DNA from: Tenebrio molitor
Lineage: Eukaryota; Arthropoda; Insecta; Coleoptera; Tenebrionidae
DNA: 64,000 bases
Reading direction: 5' to 3'
NCBI RefSeq assembly: GCF_963966145.1
Contig: NC_091054.1
Coordinates: forward strand, 7,316,001 to 7,380,000
In this document: positions 21,614 through 33,268 of the stretch, piece by piece
Numbering within the stretch: the first letter of the stretch is position 1
How the letters are laid out: each line of letters starts with the position of its first letter
Notes under the pieces: generated by a model
Database searches by the model: none
What the model was told of the DNA's origin: nothing
The model's input: the letters and a program-made list of their open reading frames with translations, nothing else
Position numbers and translations under genes: made by a program

Positions 21614-24456
21614 ATGGCGGAGAATTCAGATTCAGTAACTAAATTAGCCGACCGTGAATCGCGGCAAGACAGCGTTTTTCAAAATGTTAGTGAAAACCAG
21701 AATTTTGAAACAGCCGATGAGCCAAGACTCTCAGGTCACGGTATTGCCGAAGAGAATTTAGAATCAACGATACCGAGAGTTGATGTTGAGCTCGCAGAAC
21801 AAAATGTGAACAAAGAAAAGAAGGTTTCATATACCCCGTCAACCAGTCTTGGATCTAAAAGATCTGCAGATGCAAATGTTACTCCAGAATCAATTGGGCG
21901 TCAATCCCAGGGCTTAGAAGAACATGTGGAGATATCACCAACATCAGACGAACCTGAAACAACAACCAGCGTCATAAACGAAGCTTTAAGTCAAGATATG
22001 AACGCAACTGCAGCCTCGCTTAAATCCGCCGAAGGCGCCATTTCTTCCAACATGGTCGGAAGTCTCTCGTCGAAAACTGAAGGTGATCATGAATCGGTGA
22101 AGCATGACGCTAGTGTACGTCAATCCCAAGGCTTTGAAGAACATCAAGAGATACCACCGTCATCGGACGAACCTGAAACTACAGCCAGCGTCATAAATGA
22201 TGCTTTGAGTCAAGATATGAATATAACTCAGGTCTCGCTTAAATCCGTCGAAGGCGCAATTTCTTCCAACATGGCCGGAAGTCGCTCGTCGAAAACTGAT
22301 GTTGATCATGAATCGATGAAGCATGACAGCAGTGTGGGTCTATCGAAAGAGGTTGACGAACATCTGGAACAAGAACCCGGAGCCACAGAGAGCCTCATGA
22401 GCGAAATTTTTAGTCACGATATGAATGCAACTGTGCTCTCACTTAAATCTGTTGAAGGGGTCGTTTCCCCAAAGATCGGGGGAAGTCATTCGTCGAAACT
22501 CGACGCCGACCACGAGTCGGTGGAGCATCAGAGGAGTAGCTCCGGAACTTTAAAAGAAACCTCCGAAGATGAAAGGCGTCCTTCGCAAGACAGCAAAAGA
22601 CATGTCAGATTGTCTTTAGAAAGCGAAATTCATCTCTTTCAATCCGACGATGAACTGATGACGGAACTCGAAATGTTAGCCGAGGAAGAAGCACACCACG
22701 AAGAAATACCTGATCTAGAACATCTATTCGACCTCGACGAGGTAAAGAGAAAATCGGAATTGCACACGTTGGATGACCAAGTGACACGGGACCAAGAAAA
22801 AGCACAAGAAGAAGGAAAACCTGAGCAGCGTAACGTATAAAACTGACAGTTTCTTGTATGGTGATGTTCTGGTTTTAGCTGGATCTCCCAGTGTGAGTTT
22901 AAAATCGATCAAATCGATTTTAGCGAATCGTAAATCCGGAAGCGTTCACATTTCTGAAGATTTTCTTTTGGAACACAGACCAACTACAATCTCGCCGAGA
23001 ATAACTCTGTCTAACAGTAATTACCTACATTACTTTGTGTAAATATCGTTTTTTCTAATCGCACGTACAGTCGATATAGACCGACGGGAGAAATCTCTTG
23101 ACATGGCCACTATAGCGGAAGAAGAAGAGGAAGTGGAAAAACCAGAGGAAGTGGCAAAGGTGCAGGAAGAACGTAGTAAAGAATCCATTGATAGAAAAAT
23201 GTATTACGAGTTGTATCAGTTGTGGAAAACTCAAAACAACGAACACAAAGTGAAAAATAACTATCTACAGACAAGACTGGCCGCTTATTACATGAGACGA
23301 AAGGTAAGTGAATTGTTTATTGTGCAGATAACACTTGATCGATAAATTTGAGATGTTCTATGTACTGCGAGAAGCTAGCGTCGAATTGGCCGAAATACAA
23401 TTCAAATATGAATATCAGTTAGAAGATCTCGAACGTTTGATAGAATCCAGCGACAGAGACAAAGAAATGAATTTGAGTGAAGTGGCCCATTTGACAAACA
23501 AACGAGATTCAAAAGTCGTCGAACTAAACGAGAAGTTTGACAGACTGCAACATGCAGAGTTAGAGCACGGGAAAAGTTTGACGTTCGAGAGAACCGGCAA
23601 ACTCGCGATGGACAAGGTGACCATTTAAAAAAATTTTGTTGCTTATTAATCCGATTAGGTAGTGGAGAGGTTCGTCAGACGGCAAAAAAGTCAAACGTCT
23701 CTCCTGATGAAACTGCGCCTCACTTACATCAAACTGAGAAATAAAATAACCGAAAAAACGATAGCGCTAGACAAGTTGGATTACCTAGGACCCGGTTACC
23801 GCATCATGGATTACGTCCAGCTAAAAAGCGACAACAAAAACCTCTACGACAAGCTGGAAGAAAAAGAGAACGAGCTGACGAAACTGAGAAAAACTTGCCA
23901 AAACACAATGCAAATTCTGGCGCACAACCGCGAAAAGGCTGCAGTCATGGACTTGGACATCGGGAAGTCCAAAGAAGACCTGGAAGCCCTGGATATGGAG
24001 CAGGCTGACGTACGTTTTAGCGGCGATCGAAAGTGGTTTCAATACCGTGAGGTTTTTCTCTAGGCTCGGGAGCAAGTGCACTACTTAAAACGCGAGCGGG
24101 ACGCCTTGCGTAGGGACATAAAAGAACTGAGGCTCGAGTACGGTCTGCTCACCCACCCCAAGATGCTGCGCGACATGGAGAGCGCCATCGGAGAAATCGA
24201 CGCGATAAAAAGCGACATCGAGTATTTGGAGGCCGGATATCGCGAAAAATCGAAACAGATCATTGCGGTGAGGCGGAACATGGAACACTTCCAACAAAAG
24301 AAGCTTCGAGACGAACAGCGCAAGGAGAGACAGCAACGAGTGTCGGTCACTTCGAGTATGAGTTGGTCTGTTGCCGATCAACCGCCGCCGGAGAATCACG
24401 TAGCTCCGTACGATGCAGTACCCATGGTGGTGAAACGCGTCAAAATAAATCAATAA
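21614..24456 (+). CDS. CCDC96: Coiled-coil domain-containing protein 96 / CFAP184
   Basis: Six exons (21614-22829, 22879-23016, 23071-23303, 23353-23616, 23659-24009, 24064-24456) join in phase to 864 residues. Residues 1-450 are acidic and low-complexity and contain three tandem units of about 73 residues. Residues from about 480 on form the conserved long coiled coil, with landmarks YYELYQLWKTQN, LRLTYIKLRNKI, the block DYVQLKSDNKNLYDKLEEK, LRKTCQNTMQILAHNREK and LRLEYGLLTHPKMLRDME. In other organisms this protein pairs with CCDC113 in the axoneme and at centriolar satellites (family knowledge), so a role in sperm or sensory cilia is expected. Two aataaa signals follow the stop. It converges on IRE1. 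Confidence 0.88.
21899..22537 (+). repeat. Three in-frame tandem repeats of about 219 bases in CCDC96
   Basis: Protein units at residues 96-168, 169-241 and 242 to about 307. Each has the order SQG/SKE-xEEH, DEPETT, SVINxALSQDMN, SLKSxEGAIS, SSK and DHESxKH. The first two are closest; the third is diverged and shorter. Confidence 0.85.
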
Positions 24457-24700
24457 ATCATGAATAAACTTATTTTGTTTGGTTGTATTTTTGATTTTGT
24501 TTTGAATTTTTTTCTTCTGGGTTTTTGGAAACAAACGCACACGCAAATATGTAGAAAATATATTTGGCAACAGCAGTAACCGTTAACAATACATTAATCG
24601 TCCCCTGTTCAGCAGACACAATAAAATTGGTTCTTAAAAACGAAGTGCTAAAAATTTACAAGTATCACAGTGACTCATGAAAATCTTAAACTTATTACTA

Positions 24701-25129
24701 GGACTGTACGGTTTAACTGGTTTACTCAGTCAAAGCTGTTAACTTGGTTAATTATCTGATGGTTAAACCGGCTGACCTATTTGGCCGGTTAAATTTATCG
24801 TTGTGTGATTTCACTGGTTTAAAATGGTTAAAGGGTTTAACCTGGCGAATTATCTAATGGTTCGCCCATTATGTTATTACACCATGCTTCAAAAAATCTA
24901 GGATCATGAGCGGTTGCGAAAAACAAAAGATTTGAAAAAGTATGGCTTAACTTGAATAATCCGACCACAAATGTCATTATTACGATAGTTGTCATGGACG
25001 AAGATCAAAATTGGTTTCGGTTTGAGAACGGTTCCTATATGAATGAGTCACCGTTACCGACATTTGACTATCGGCTAGTTAACCAAATGAACTGTTTTAA
25101 CTGATTAAACCAGTTAAACCGTACATACC
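24701..25129. repeat. DNA element with terminal inverted repeats and TA flanks
   Basis: About 430 bases. The left arm reads ggactgtacggtttaactgg then tttactcag; the right arm, reversed, reads ggtatgtacggtttaactgg then tttaatcag. TA lies on both outer sides. It is internally rich in ggttaa/ttaacc motifs and non-coding. It lies between the convergent CCDC96 and IRE1 stops. Confidence 0.7.
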
Positions 25130-25158
25130 TACTTATGACCATATTTTAAAAATTGTAC

Positions 25159-28100
25159 TTATTTATCATCCTGTATAGCCCAAACAAGCGGTTCGTCTCT
25201 CTTCGACGCCCTCTTAGTGTTCCTACTTCTAATCCTCACGCTGACGTCATTTCTCCTGTAGGGTTTGCAATTATCTGTCACGGTAACATTGACTTCGTTA
25301 ACGTCGACGACCTTATCAGGCGACAAGTTTCTGTATAAACCCACATTCTCCCTGACCTCGTGAGTCCGTCTTCGCATGTTGTAATCGTAAAATTTACTTT
25401 TTTGTGACTTTTTCGGCGACTTGGTCCCGTAATCGTCAAAGTTTCTAAAAGCAGCCGTCTGCGACAAGACGCTATCAAATTCTGGGGGTTTCTCGACGAT
25501 GTAATTCTCGATCTGCTGCACGAATTTCTGATACGAATATCTGTAATTCTCGTGGTAGTAATGCTGAAAGGCACTTTCCTTGGCTACACATTGCATGGCT
25601 ATCCATGTGTGGACCAAGAGAAGAGGAAATCGTGTTGTCCAATAACTCGTGAACGAGTCGGGGATTTCCCCCAAAAGATTTTGCGCTTCTTGGGTCAGCT
25701 CCCGGAAATGGTGTTTCTAACAATTAAAAAATTACAAAAAGAAATGAAACGCCAGCAGCTCACTTTATTTCTCAGAGCCCTCAAAAGATCTCGCACCGAT
25801 TCGCCTCTGTACGATCGATACTTCCTCAAATCTGTCGCGACTTCTTCGTGTATGTGTTTCCTCCAATCTGACCTTACCACTGTAAAATTAATCTCTTCGA
25901 GACACTGTAACACGCTATCGTCGTTTTCGGCTTTCTCAACCCTGTCGCTCACGTCCTGTCAAAAATTGTTTCAATTGAAGATTTTTCCGCTTGATTTGAC
26001 TTACTTGGAAAAACGCTAGAATTTTCGAACTGTCCCAAAACATGGGATGCTTTAGGATGGCACTGCAAGTTGGCCGGTCGTGAGGTTTCGATGAGATCAT
26101 GGCCGACAGTAGAGGTTTCAGCAGATGGATCTGCCACTCCTCACTCTGAAGGTCTCCTAAGTCGTAATCTCCGCTCAAAATATTTGCTTGGCGTCTTAGA
26201 TTGTCGCCGAACGGATGTAATCCGTTGGATAACACGTAGTAAAAAAGGCACCCCAGAGAAAATAAGTCCACGGCGCAAGTCTACAGAAAAATGTTAAAAT
26301 CCTGACACAAATACGTGTCTCAGAAATAAGTACATTAATTTTAACCAGTGAGAGATCTCAAGAACAACAAAATTGTTATGTAATTATCATTTCAGTATTT
26401 TACCCCCCATAAATTAACGAGGTGTCTATTTCCTAATTATTTTACGCAATGACAGTGACCGTGAAATAATACTTTTTGTAAAATCGACGCAAAACATTGT
26501 GTTTTTATAATAAAGTTTTTTCGCTCTGCGGCCGAGGTAGAGGATTACATTTTTAGTTAGTTTTATCCAACTCCACGAGACAGGTGTTTACGTGTTGATT
26601 CTGTGCTTTAAGCTAAAATTTTGTGAAAATGCCGCGTTCATTTTCGAACAGTGAATACATAGATATTGTGCAGTGTGTAGTGAAGAGTGCGGGAGTGCTC
26701 CTCGAGCCCAAAGAATTTCCGTGCGACTTCTTCTTTTGGGGATACATGAAGGACTTGGTATATTCGATCTCAATTGATACAATTGAAGTTTTAAGAGAAC
26801 GGGTGGAAAATGGTAATGTACTTATTTCTGAGACACGTTGCGGTGGGACTTACAGTTCTCTCGTCTCCGTTGAGCATCTCAGGTGCGATCCAACCGTCAG
26901 TGCCGGTAACTCCTGAACGTCTGGAAAACGACACTCGCCCAACTTGGAGTTTCTTGCACAGACCGAAATCTGATATCATGGCTTTAACTTCACCGTGATT
27001 ATTAGGCACGGATAGTAAGACATTGTGGGGCTTAATATCGCGATGAACTGAAATTATTTATTACAGAATTTGGACACATACCGGGTGTTATGCAGGTCCA
27101 CGTAATAAATTTAACTACCAATAGGAGTCATTAAAATTATATATAAATAATTTGAACCCTAAAATTCATACCTGCTCATGTGTTGACACATCCATTGATA
27201 TCGAAGCACGAAAAAAAAATTACTCGATTAAAATACTCGAATAACAAACAATGAAAACCGTTAGTATTAGAACAGCGGTCGTTTTTTCTTCAAAAAAACT
27301 GTAGTTTTTTTATACACAAAAACATTTTCACTTACTCTTTCGTTTCAATTGATGATTATCTCATGAGCGAAGTATCGAATTAGGAGTTAGAAACACAAAT
27401 ATTCGATTAAAATAAATGGTTAAATTTATTACGTGGACTTCCGTAACACCCTGTATAGAGTTATTACTATCTGCCCAATCTCTAGTGTAAATTTTTCTAA
27501 ATTGTATGGTGTAAATTGTGTTTGAGGTAAAATCTAATGGAAGTTAGAACTCTCAAAATGTGTCAAATATCAAAAACGCCAACGGTATAAAGCAAAAAAT
27601 ACTAGAACCTGTCAATCTTACTTTTTATCTAGTGAACGGACAGAAATGAACTCTACTTGACAATTATCGATCGTTACCAATATCAAGTGAATGCAGATGC
27701 TCCAAGCCCGATGTGGCTTGCTTCAAAATATCCAACGGCTTGATTAAACTCCTGTCACATTTTCCTTGCACATATTCCGTCAAAGTGGCCTGGCACAGCT
27801 CCAGTGCTATGTACCGAAAAAGTCGATCCTGCTCCATGCAGTAGTACCGTATGACGTTAGGGTGGGCATCGCTTTCGCGCAAAAGCGCCACCTCGCGGTC
27901 GGCAAACGTGAAACATTCAGGCAATAATCTTTTAACTGCCACTTGTCTGCTGTCAAACTGGCCCCGATAGACAAAAGTACCTTCACATCCTTTCCCCAGT
28001 AACTGGTCGGGGTGAAAAGTGATCTTTCCCACCCGCACGAGACCATCTGGTAATTCTTCAGAGTACGCGGTGATCGCCGAATTTTTCCCCATCGAACCCG

Positions 28101-30909
28101 GCTGACTCGACCTCGACCCATTCTGCGACATGTTCTGGAATTCGCGTACTTGCACTTGCAAGTACCAGAACATGGTGATGACGCACCCGACTAGAATAAT
28201 CAGGACCAGTTTGAGACCTTTGTTTTCTTGTTGGTTCACCCACGATTTCACCATTTTATACGAGGACTTGAGCGTACCGGTAAATAGATTTTTTTCGGAT
28301 TTGGGTGGTACTCTGCTTTTCTCATTGTGTATCGGACCTTCCGTCTGAATTTTGATTTGACTCGGTTTGGGGTTCTGAGGAGGCTCGGTCGAGGCGCTCG
28401 CATCTGTTATCAGATTCATTTGTTTAGAAGTTGTACCCGGCAACAGAAACTTGGTGTCGCTGTATTTTGGCACGTTGTAGTGACCTACGTAGATTACCAC
28501 GTTGGGGATACTTTGAAAGGTCAGGTCGTCTTCAGCGTACATATCTTGAAAAGTAGGCGACGATAAAGAACGAGAAAATTGTTTAAATCGGACACTTACT
28601 GGATGGCAAATGGTAATTGTGCCCCGGAATGGGGTACTCGGGATACGGTCTTGGCAATTCGGGTGCGTGAGGACCTCCCAACAACAGAGGGCCACCGTCA
28701 GAGGCAGTTATGGTTACCACGTTTTGATCCACCAGTGACGGCAAAGCGTATAGGCCGTACCTATGGTCGCCCACATACAACGTAGGGCTAATACAAATAA
28801 TTATCATTACACAATGGTAATATCACCCACATTTGTAAAATTTTGACAGATTTGACCAAAAGTAACTAAATGTGGCACTAGATGTCGCCCATCCTGTACC
28901 CACTTGATACTTACTACAATTTCATGCGCTGTGGATGGGGCTCTTGATTGGGGCCATCTGTTAATAATTCCGTTGTCAAATAGTTCAATGTGTGATTCGC
29001 CAGACTCGTAAACGGCGCCATTAATAAACCATCTGAATCGAGTACATATGCGGCGATAACCGGACTGCCTAAATCGCCGTCCCATAACAAATTGCCTCGT
29101 CGACGATCCATTGTTACCAACCTTCCAGTTGAGCTTGAAGCAAAGTGTACCATTTCTACAAAAATAAAAATTCTACACTTGTAAATTACAAAAACAACAT
29201 TTTCGCACCATAGTTGTTCATTACTTCTTTACTCATTGTTTGCGCTGTATAGTCGTAATATGTAACGTTCCATTTACGCATGGAATTGTGACTGTCAATC
29301 ATCATTATGTCATATTTAGTGCGTCCGATAAATACTGTATTTGTTGACTCAATGGGACACGTGGGGCTTGTGTCCCAACCTAATACTTGCTCTTTTTTGC
29401 CAGTCACGGGGTCCAGTTTAAACCATGTATCTTTCTTTTTACCTACAATATCACTTGTAAGAGTTATTTGTTGAACTAGTTATGAAAGTCATACTTTTTT
29501 TCATGAATTTGCAGTTTGATTAACCAGGGCATAGCCCGAGTTAATCAAGCAAATAAGTGCAAATAAGTGAAAAAAAGAGTCTTTCATAACATGTTGTACA
29601 CACTATTTTTTTGCATATCGATGTAAGTTGAGAAATTTGGTCTGAGTATTTATAAAAAATTACAAAATTATAAAAAAGTGCCACTTTCGTTACGATATGC
29701 AAAAAAGGATTTATGAAAAATTAGAAAAAAAAGTAGCTATGCTTTGACAATCATCTCCAAGGAAATGGAATAAAATGATGCAAAAAAGTACTATTTCAAC
29801 GTCCGTCAAAAAAAGTGCAAGTTTTTTCATTCGTTTGCGTTCATAAAATATGTGATTTTTGAATGGGTCAAGCAAAAAAAAAGTGCCATAGCGGTTCATT
29901 TTTGCACGCATTTTGCGTTAAAAAAAGTGCCGTAGCGTGTCATTTTTTAACGCAATTATAAAATTTTTCATTCATAATTAGTAGTTTTTTTAACGAGTTC
30001 AAATGTAAATTGGGATTTATTTGGCATGAGTGGGCCAATTTAAACCGCGAGTAAAACGAGCGCTTTAAAGGTCCACGGGTTCACACATGAGAAAATGTTC
30101 AAATTTTGAGTGTCGAAAAATTGTTATCTAAACTTACGGGCGCCAAAAATTTTTTGTATGCAACTCGTTAGTAAAGTATCTTTTTTTTACTCGGCGGATT
30201 TGCGCACTCGCTTCGCTCGAGCGGCAAACTTTTCTTCTTGTAAAAAAAAGTATTACTTTTTACTTGTTGCATAAATAACTAATTTTCACTATCGTTTTTC
30301 GTGTAAAAAAGTGCTACTTTCATTACGATTTTGCGTGTAAAAAAGTGCCACTATCATTGATATGCAAAAAAAATGTGTTACACTGATTCTGACTCACCTG
30401 TATATAAAATGCCATCTGAGCTCCTGCATGGTGATGACGCCACCAATTGTGGAATCGTAAAAGGTAGTTTTTTTAGCGGTTCCCTATTGCCGCCTAATAA
30501 ATATAACGAGCCATCTCTCGGATCTGGTAAGAATATAGGAATTATGGCATTGCTTGTGTCAACAGGTACTTGAACTATTGGCTCTAAAACATTAGCAAAT
30601 TAATTTACATGTTGCTGAACAACAATTTAATATTACTATCTTTTATTTTCCATCTTATTCTTCCACTCTGTTGCTCAATTCCTACCAAGTCCCCACTTAA
30701 GGTGGCAAAAATGAGCAACCTTTCATCTGTTTCATGAGCTAATTCTGTACTTGCAATTTTCTGGAATATAATAAAATTTTATCTTTCCAATAAATGTGTT
30801 TTACTAAAGTGCCAACCTCAGTTTTGCTTTCGATTCCATCATTCAGAACTGTATTAACACAAACTCCTGCGACGAAAGTTATGAATATCCACAAGTAAAG
30901 CTCTCGCAT
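25159..30909 (-). CDS. Ire1: Serine/threonine-protein kinase/endoribonuclease IRE1
   Basis: Eleven exons (30817-30909, 30637-30760, 30398-30583, 29209-29442, 28915-29155, 28600-28787, 27678-28544, 26854-27047, 26005-26280, 25764-25955, 25159-25716) join in phase to 1050 residues. Order: signal peptide (LYLWIFITFVAGVC), luminal sensor with SSPCRSSDGILYTG and PTLYVGDHRYGLYA, one membrane helix at about 466-485, a kinase from about 527 with VAVKRLLPE, HRDIKPHN and DFG, then the KEN RNase with SYRGESVRDLLRALRNKKHH. The RNase residues Y, R, N and H are all present. A basic C-terminal tail of over 100 residues follows. IRE1 sits in the ER membrane, senses unfolded protein and splices Xbp1 mRNA (family knowledge). 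Confidence 0.96.
26313..26838. mobile_element. Internally deleted DNA transposon in IRE1 intron 8
   Basis: Perfect 25-base terminal inverted repeats (ACGTGTCTCAG... on the left at 26313-26337, mirrored at 26814-26838). Inside, a plus-strand frame from 26629 joins a transposase N-terminus (MPRSFSNSEYIDIV) directly to a transposase C-terminus (FPCDFFFWGYMKDLVYS, then TIEVLRERVENG). The PxDFFLWGYxKDxVY motif is typical of IS630/Tc1/mariner-related insect transposases. The catalytic centre is missing, so the copy is non-autonomous. Its right end lies only about 15 bases inside the intron from the exon 8 donor. Confidence 0.8.
27081..27453. mobile_element. Non-autonomous element with CCGGGTGTT/CAGGGTGTT ends in IRE1 intron 7
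   Basis: The left end reads ccgggtgttatgcaggtcca then cgtaataaatttaac; the right end, reversed, reads cagggtgttacggaagtcca then cgtaataaatttaac. TA flanks both sides. 373 bases, no transposase frame. Confidence 0.75.
27455..27590. repeat. Dispersed intronic repeat, IRE1 copy
   Basis: Aligns by eye with 40160-40290 in the SDHA intron: tag-gttattactatctgcc, tgtaaatttt-c-aaatt, tggtgtaaattgtg and further matches, at roughly 70-75% identity. No coding content. Confidence 0.55.
29476..29780. repeat. MITE-like repeat, family C, copy 2, in IRE1 intron 3
   Basis: Inverted relative to the copy at 3105-3341. It shows gttatgaaagtc at 29479, tttgattaacc and gttaatcaagc in the core, ctttcataac at about 29581, then gtaagttgagaaattt and gacaatcatctcc. 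The DNA to the right (29640-30360) is an A-rich tract with repeated aaaaaagtgcc units. Confidence 0.7.
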
Positions 30910-31370
30910 GATAGTACATAGAAGTAAGAAGTATCCCTCATTTAAGGCGTATTCTGATAAATATAGCGATTTTAAAATTTGCCAAGTATCTTTGTAATTG
31001 TATATTTGTATTTTGACATGTTTGACAAGTGTGCAGCAGAAAATTGACAGATGACGTGTCTCAAGTCTCATTGTAGGTGTTGGCGCGGGAAAATTTAAAT
31101 AAATATGATTTTTTGACTGCATTTTTTTTTCTTTTTTGTTTACTCACTGATCTATACCGAAAAAAAAAATTGTAGACATTTTGTCTTTTCTAAATTAAGA
31201 TAAGACATAACATTTGTAAAAAAACAAACAAGATTGAAATCAAATGAAAATGAATAAAATGTTTTTTATTTTATTGAATGATAAGATAAGCAATCGCTTT
31301 GGTGATTTTTAGATGAAATGTTTATTTTAATGTGTTCGAAAAATAGCATTGTTCGGTAGATACAGTGACG
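30910..31370. promoter_or_regulatory. Shared head-to-head promoter region, IRE1 (-) and Hsp70-like gene (+)
   Basis: 461 bases separate the two start codons on opposite strands. Both transcription starts must lie here. I could not identify individual factor sites with confidence. Both products act in protein folding, so co-regulation is an attractive inference. Confidence 0.5.
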
Positions 31371-33057
31371 ATGGACGGGGAATTAATTGTAGGAATTGAT
31401 TTGGGGACAACAAATTCTTGTATCGCTGTAAAGAGAAACGGAAAGATCGACGTCATACCTAACAGTGATGGCAAAAGGACAACCTTATCTTTCGTATATT
31501 ACGATAAAAACAAAAATGTACTTGTCGGAAAAACTGCCAAACACGAATCTACCTCCAAACCGTCAAATGGTATTTATGGTAAGCACATTAAATGGATTTA
31601 GTAGATTTTAATTGGTCTTATCACCAAGTAAATAATATCATTTTCGTTATCTAAACATGCACAAACTAGAATTTGTTGTTTTTAGAAATTAAGCGATTAA
31701 TCGGGTGTCTTCACGATGATCCGGACATTGAATCAGAGAAAGATTCTTTGACTTACAACTATATGTCCGAGGAACAAATGGAGAAATTAGGATTGAAATG
31801 GAGAACGACTCGGGAAAAATTTACAAACTTCCCGAGGAAGTGTGCGCTAGAATTCTGCACAAATTAAAGATGGACGCCGAAAAGTACCTGGGCCAAAAAG
31901 TAAACAAGGCAGTAGTTACGGTACCGGCTTACTTTAACAACAACCAAAGAGCAGCCACTCGCGACGCCGCCAGAATCGCCGGATTTGAAGTCCTCAAACT
32001 GATCAACGAACCCAGCGCCGCGGCCTTGGCGTACATTCACGAAACAGAAAGTGTAAATCAACGAACTATCTTGATCTATGACCTGGGGGGTGGCACCTTC
32101 GACGTCTCCATCGTGAGGGCGCACAGCCGAAACATCACCGTGTTGTCGGTCTCCGGCGACACTCACCTAGGAGGTCAAGACTTTTTGAACCGTCTGGTCC
32201 GGTACGTGACCAACGAAATAGAAACCAAGTGCAAGATCCAAGTGAGACACAACAAACGCCACATGAGAAACATCATAAACCTGTGCGAGAGGACGAAAAA
32301 GATTCTGACGACCGTCACACGTACTACTGTGGTACCGGAATTTGCCAACGCAGAGGAAGACATCGAATTGGAGATAACTCGCGAGAAGTTTGAAGAAATC
32401 AACGACGACCTTTTCAAAGAAACCATCAAAATTGTGGACACTTGCATAAAAAACATACGACTGAGTAAAGACGATATCGACGAAGTGCTTCTAGTTGGTG
32501 GGGCGTCTAGAATACCAAAAATTGAGATACTGCTTAGAGAATATTTTAACAACAAGACCATCCAAAGAAATATCAACGCGGACGAAGCTATAGCGATAGG
32601 AGCAGCAATCGAAGCCGACTTTTTGATCAATCACGTCAACGGGGGTCATGACACTAACGCGCTTTTGATCGACGTTCTTCCTCTGTCGATCGGTACCGTC
32701 TTGGATGAAGGTAGCATATTTTTTAATTTTGCGAGAAACACTCCTTTGCCAGCCACCTCGAAACACGTTCATGTCGTGAAGAAAAGCAACAAGGATGGGC
32801 AAGGTTGTATCTTGTCGATTTACGAAGGTAGACATTTAGACTGTAGCAAAAATGTTCTCTTGGGGGCGCACGAGATCAAATGGACCAAATCGGTGAGCAA
32901 GAGCAGGAACATTGAAATCACGATGCAAATAAACACTTATGGTATTATATGGGTGACGGCGAAAGGCGACACAATCAAGACGTTCAGTATTGCGTTGAAC
33001 AAGGGTCGACTGGAAGAGGAAGAACTGTTGAGGATAGCCCAGGAGATACAAAAGTAA
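31371..33057 (+). CDS. Divergent, truncated Hsp70-family protein with a frameshift
   Basis: Exon 1 (31371-31578) encodes MDGELIVGIDLGTTNSC, the Hsp70 ATP-binding signature. Exon 2 starts at 31686 with EIKRLIG in the expected place, then leaves frame between 31732 and 31797. From there the next frame continues to 33057 with GEIRIEME, AVVTVPAYFNNNQR, INEPSAAALAY, YDLGGGTFDVSIV and the substrate-binding part up to LEEEELLRIAQEIQK. A single base appears to be missing. The C-terminal helical lid and EEVD tail are absent, so even the joined product would be about 526 residues against about 640. It is either a recently broken gene or a sequence error in a real one. A poly(A)-like aataaa follows. Confidence 0.8.
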
Positions 33058-33268
33058 TACGGTCGCAGTCCACAATCTATACCATCTAGATGCAATCAGT
33101 TGTAGTTGTTCTCTTGTACTGGATATTTTTGTACATTTATTTGTATAATAAACAACAACAAAAGCATAATTACTCTCGGTACATCCGTTAGTTCTTAATG
33201 ATTCTGTTCAATGTTGTCAGTGTAGTCATTCCACACGAGATAATTTTCAAAATTCTGATGGCACAAAT

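Noticed and set aside
31673..31867. A tiny intron to explain the Hsp70 frame change
   Set aside because: The only GT...AG pair in the interval is about 7 bases, too short to splice; a base loss or sequence error is more likely.
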